A DNA stretch of 6,766 nt from Methanobacteriota archaeon. GTDB lineage: Archaea; Thermoplasmatota; Thermoplasmata; RBG-16-68-12. The notes below the pieces were generated by a model. That model searched no databases. It was not told the origin of the DNA and saw only the letters and a program-made list of their open reading frames with translations. The position numbers and the translations under genes were made by a program. The stretch lies in contig VBLZ01000166.1 in NCBI GenBank assembly GCA_005878515.1, positions 1 through 6,766 on the forward strand, in the 5' to 3' direction. Position 1 is the first letter of the stretch; every line of letters starts with the position of its first letter. Of the stretch, positions 5,589 through 6,766 are shown one piece after another.

Positions 5589-6569
5589 ATGCCGCTCCTG
5601 ACCGTGAAGGGCCTCAAGACGCATTTCCAGACGCAGGAGGGGACGGTGCGGGCGGTCGACGGCGTCGACTTCACGTTGGGGGAAGGCGAGAGCCTCGGCC
5701 TCGCCGGGGAGAGCGGCTGCGGCAAGACAACGGCCGCCTTGTCGATCATGCGCCTCCTCCCGTCGAACGGCAAGATCGTCGACGGGACGATCGATTACGT
5801 TGGCTACGACCTCGCGAAGGTCACGGAGGGCCAACTCCGGGCGATCCGGTGGAAGCACATCTCGATCATCTTCCAGGGGGCGATGAACGCCCTGAACCCG
5901 GTGAAGCGGATCGGGGACCAGATCGCGGAGCCGATCGTCATCCACGACAAGGTCGACAAAGAAGTCGCGATGAAGCGCGTCGGCGAGCTCCTCGAACTCG
6001 TCGGGATCCACCGCGAGCGCGCCCGGGAGTACCCGCACGAGTTCTCCGGCGGCATGCGGCAGCGCGTGATGATCGCGATGGCCCTCGCGTGCAACCCGCG
6101 GATCGTGATCGCGGACGAGCCGGTGACCGCGCTCGACGTCATGATCCAAGCGCAGATCCTCGAACTCCTCGAGCGCCTCAAGCGGGAGCTCGACCTCTCG
6201 ATGATCCTGATCTCGCACGACCTCAGCGTGATGGCGGAGACGTGCGATTCGATGGCGATCATGTATGCCGGAAAGATCGTGGAGCGCGGGAGCGTCCGGG
6301 ACGTCTACAAGAACGCGAAGCATCCGTACACGAAGGACCTGATCGGCGCGTTCCCGGACATCGAGGGCCCGCAGACGCTGCCGGCGTACATCCCGGGACT
6401 CTTGCCTTCGTTGATCAATCCGCCGCTCGGGTGCCGCTTCCATCCGCGGTGCAAGTATGCGTGGCAGCTGTGCGTCGACCAGGAACCCGGCCTCGATCCG
6501 GTCGGGACGGACCACTTCGCCGCATGCCACCTGAACACCGCCACCCCGCCGCCGAAGGAGGCGACGTGA
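5589..6569 (+). CDS. dppD: DppD-type peptide ABC transporter ATP-binding protein (copy 2)
   Basis: Complete 326-residue ATPase, paralogous to the one at 1383-2378. Motifs: Walker A GESGCGKT 40-47, Q-loop FQGAMN with Q96, signature FSGGM 152-156, Walker B VIADEP 173-178 (D176, E177), H210, and the C-terminal Cys4 set C282, C288, C295, C313. All key residues are intact, and the length is normal. The stretch from about 146 to 226 is nearly identical to copy 1, while the β-strands around 60-85 and the C-terminal 70 residues differ, which suggests different partners. It is preceded by a 129-bp regulatory gap rather than permease genes, and followed by a second dppF after one base. It should pair with that DppF to energise a permease that is not visible here (possibly downstream, or the DppBC at 2-1378). 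Confidence 0.95.
   Translation: MPLLTVKGLKTHFQTQEGTVRAVDGVDFTLGEGESLGLAGESGCGKTTAALSIMRLLPSNGKIVDGTIDYVGYDLAKVTEGQLRAIRWKHISIIFQGAMNALNPVKRIGDQIAEPIVIHDKVDKEVAMKRVGELLELVGIHRERAREYPHEFSGGMRQRVMIAMALACNPRIVIADEPVTALDVMIQAQILELLERLKRELDLSMILISHDLSVMAETCDSMAIMYAGKIVERGSVRDVYKNAKHPYTKDLIGAFPDIEGPQTLPAYIPGLLPSLINPPLGCRFHPRCKYAWQLCVDQEPGLDPVGTDHFAACHLNTATPPPKEAT
6555..6561 (+). promoter_or_regulatory. Strong Shine-Dalgarno AAGGAGG for dppF copy 2
   Basis: Full AAGGAGG in the last codons of dppD copy 2, 9 nt before GTG 6571. It fixes the start of the downstream gene and shows that this organism uses Shine-Dalgarno-led initiation inside operons. Confidence 0.75.
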
Positions 6570-6570
6570 G

Positions 6571-6766
6571 GTGGCTCGCGAGCCGTACCTCGTCCTCCGC
6601 GACTTCCGCGTCTGGTTCGAGAAGCGGCGGGGATTCTTCGAGGCGTTGCGGAAAGCCACGCCGGAATACGTCCGCGCGGTCGATGGGATCGACCTCGACG
6701 TCGGGCGGGGGGAGATCTTCTGCCTCGTCGGGGAGAGCGGCTGCGGCAAGACGACGACCGGCAAGG
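6571..6766 (+). CDS. dppF: DppF-type ABC ATPase copy 2, 5' part (3' cut by window)
   Basis: First 65 codons of a second DppF, starting at GTG 6571, one base after the dppD copy 2 stop and 9 nt after AAGGAGG. The visible protein contains the first strand (YLVLRDFRVWF), a basic linker (EKRRGFFEALRK), VRAVDGIDLDV and the complete Walker A GESGCGKTT at about 53-61, and ends in TTTGK. It aligns closely with the N-terminus of DppF copy 1, including the long spacer between the VWF strand and VRAVDG, so the two are paralogues. Whether it also carries the membrane insertion cannot be seen, because the window stops about 25 residues before the insertion point. Confidence 0.9.
   Translation, partial: MAREPYLVLRDFRVWFEKRRGFFEALRKATPEYVRAVDGIDLDVGRGEIFCLVGESGCGKTTTGK

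Noticed and set aside
5532..6764. 410-codon open frame on the minus strand
   Set aside because: It is antisense to dppD copy 2 and dppF copy 2 and its translation is Arg/Asp/His-rich low-complexity sequence, typical of the antisense of GC-rich genes.

Overview
This 6.8 kb, GC-rich, almost fully coding window carries two neighbouring gene sets for peptide-type ABC importers (Dpp/Opp/nickel family), separated by an oppositely oriented MFS transporter. The organism is probably an archaeon, perhaps a high-GC relative of the Thermoplasmata. That rests on the style of the ATPases (FQGAMN Q-loops, GESGCGKTT Walker A, a long DppF) and on family memory, not on a marker gene. A bacterium is not excluded. 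No rRNA, tRNA, CRISPR array or insertion sequence is visible.

Layout. Positions 2-418 hold the 3' end of a DppB-type permease, 428-1378 a complete DppC-type permease, 1383-2378 a DppD-type ATPase and 2375-4165 a DppF-type ATPase. All four lie on the + strand with gaps or overlaps of a few bases, so they look like one operon. On the minus strand, 5459-4155 encodes a 12-helix MFS transporter whose 3' end overlaps dppF by 11 bp. The 129-bp gap 5460-5588 is divergent and contains dyads and short repeats. It is followed by a second DppD (5589-6569) and the first 65 codons of a second DppF (from 6571, cut by the window end just after Walker A).

How they work together. DppB and DppC would form the membrane channel and DppD and DppF the heterodimeric ATP motor. 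A lipid-anchored or secreted solute-binding protein would be needed but is not in view. The second DppD/DppF pair is closely related to the first but has no permease gene upstream in this window.

Most notable point: the first DppF is about 596 residues, nearly twice the usual length. It carries a ~187-residue segment with four predicted membrane helices between Walker A and the Q-loop of an otherwise intact ATPase. The helix number and charge pattern would keep both halves of the ATPase in the cytoplasm. A second, 84-residue insertion separates the third and fourth cysteines of its C-terminal Cys4 motif. The first DppD and DppF also seem to lack ATG/GTG/TTG starts where homology begins, and each has a CTG there instead.
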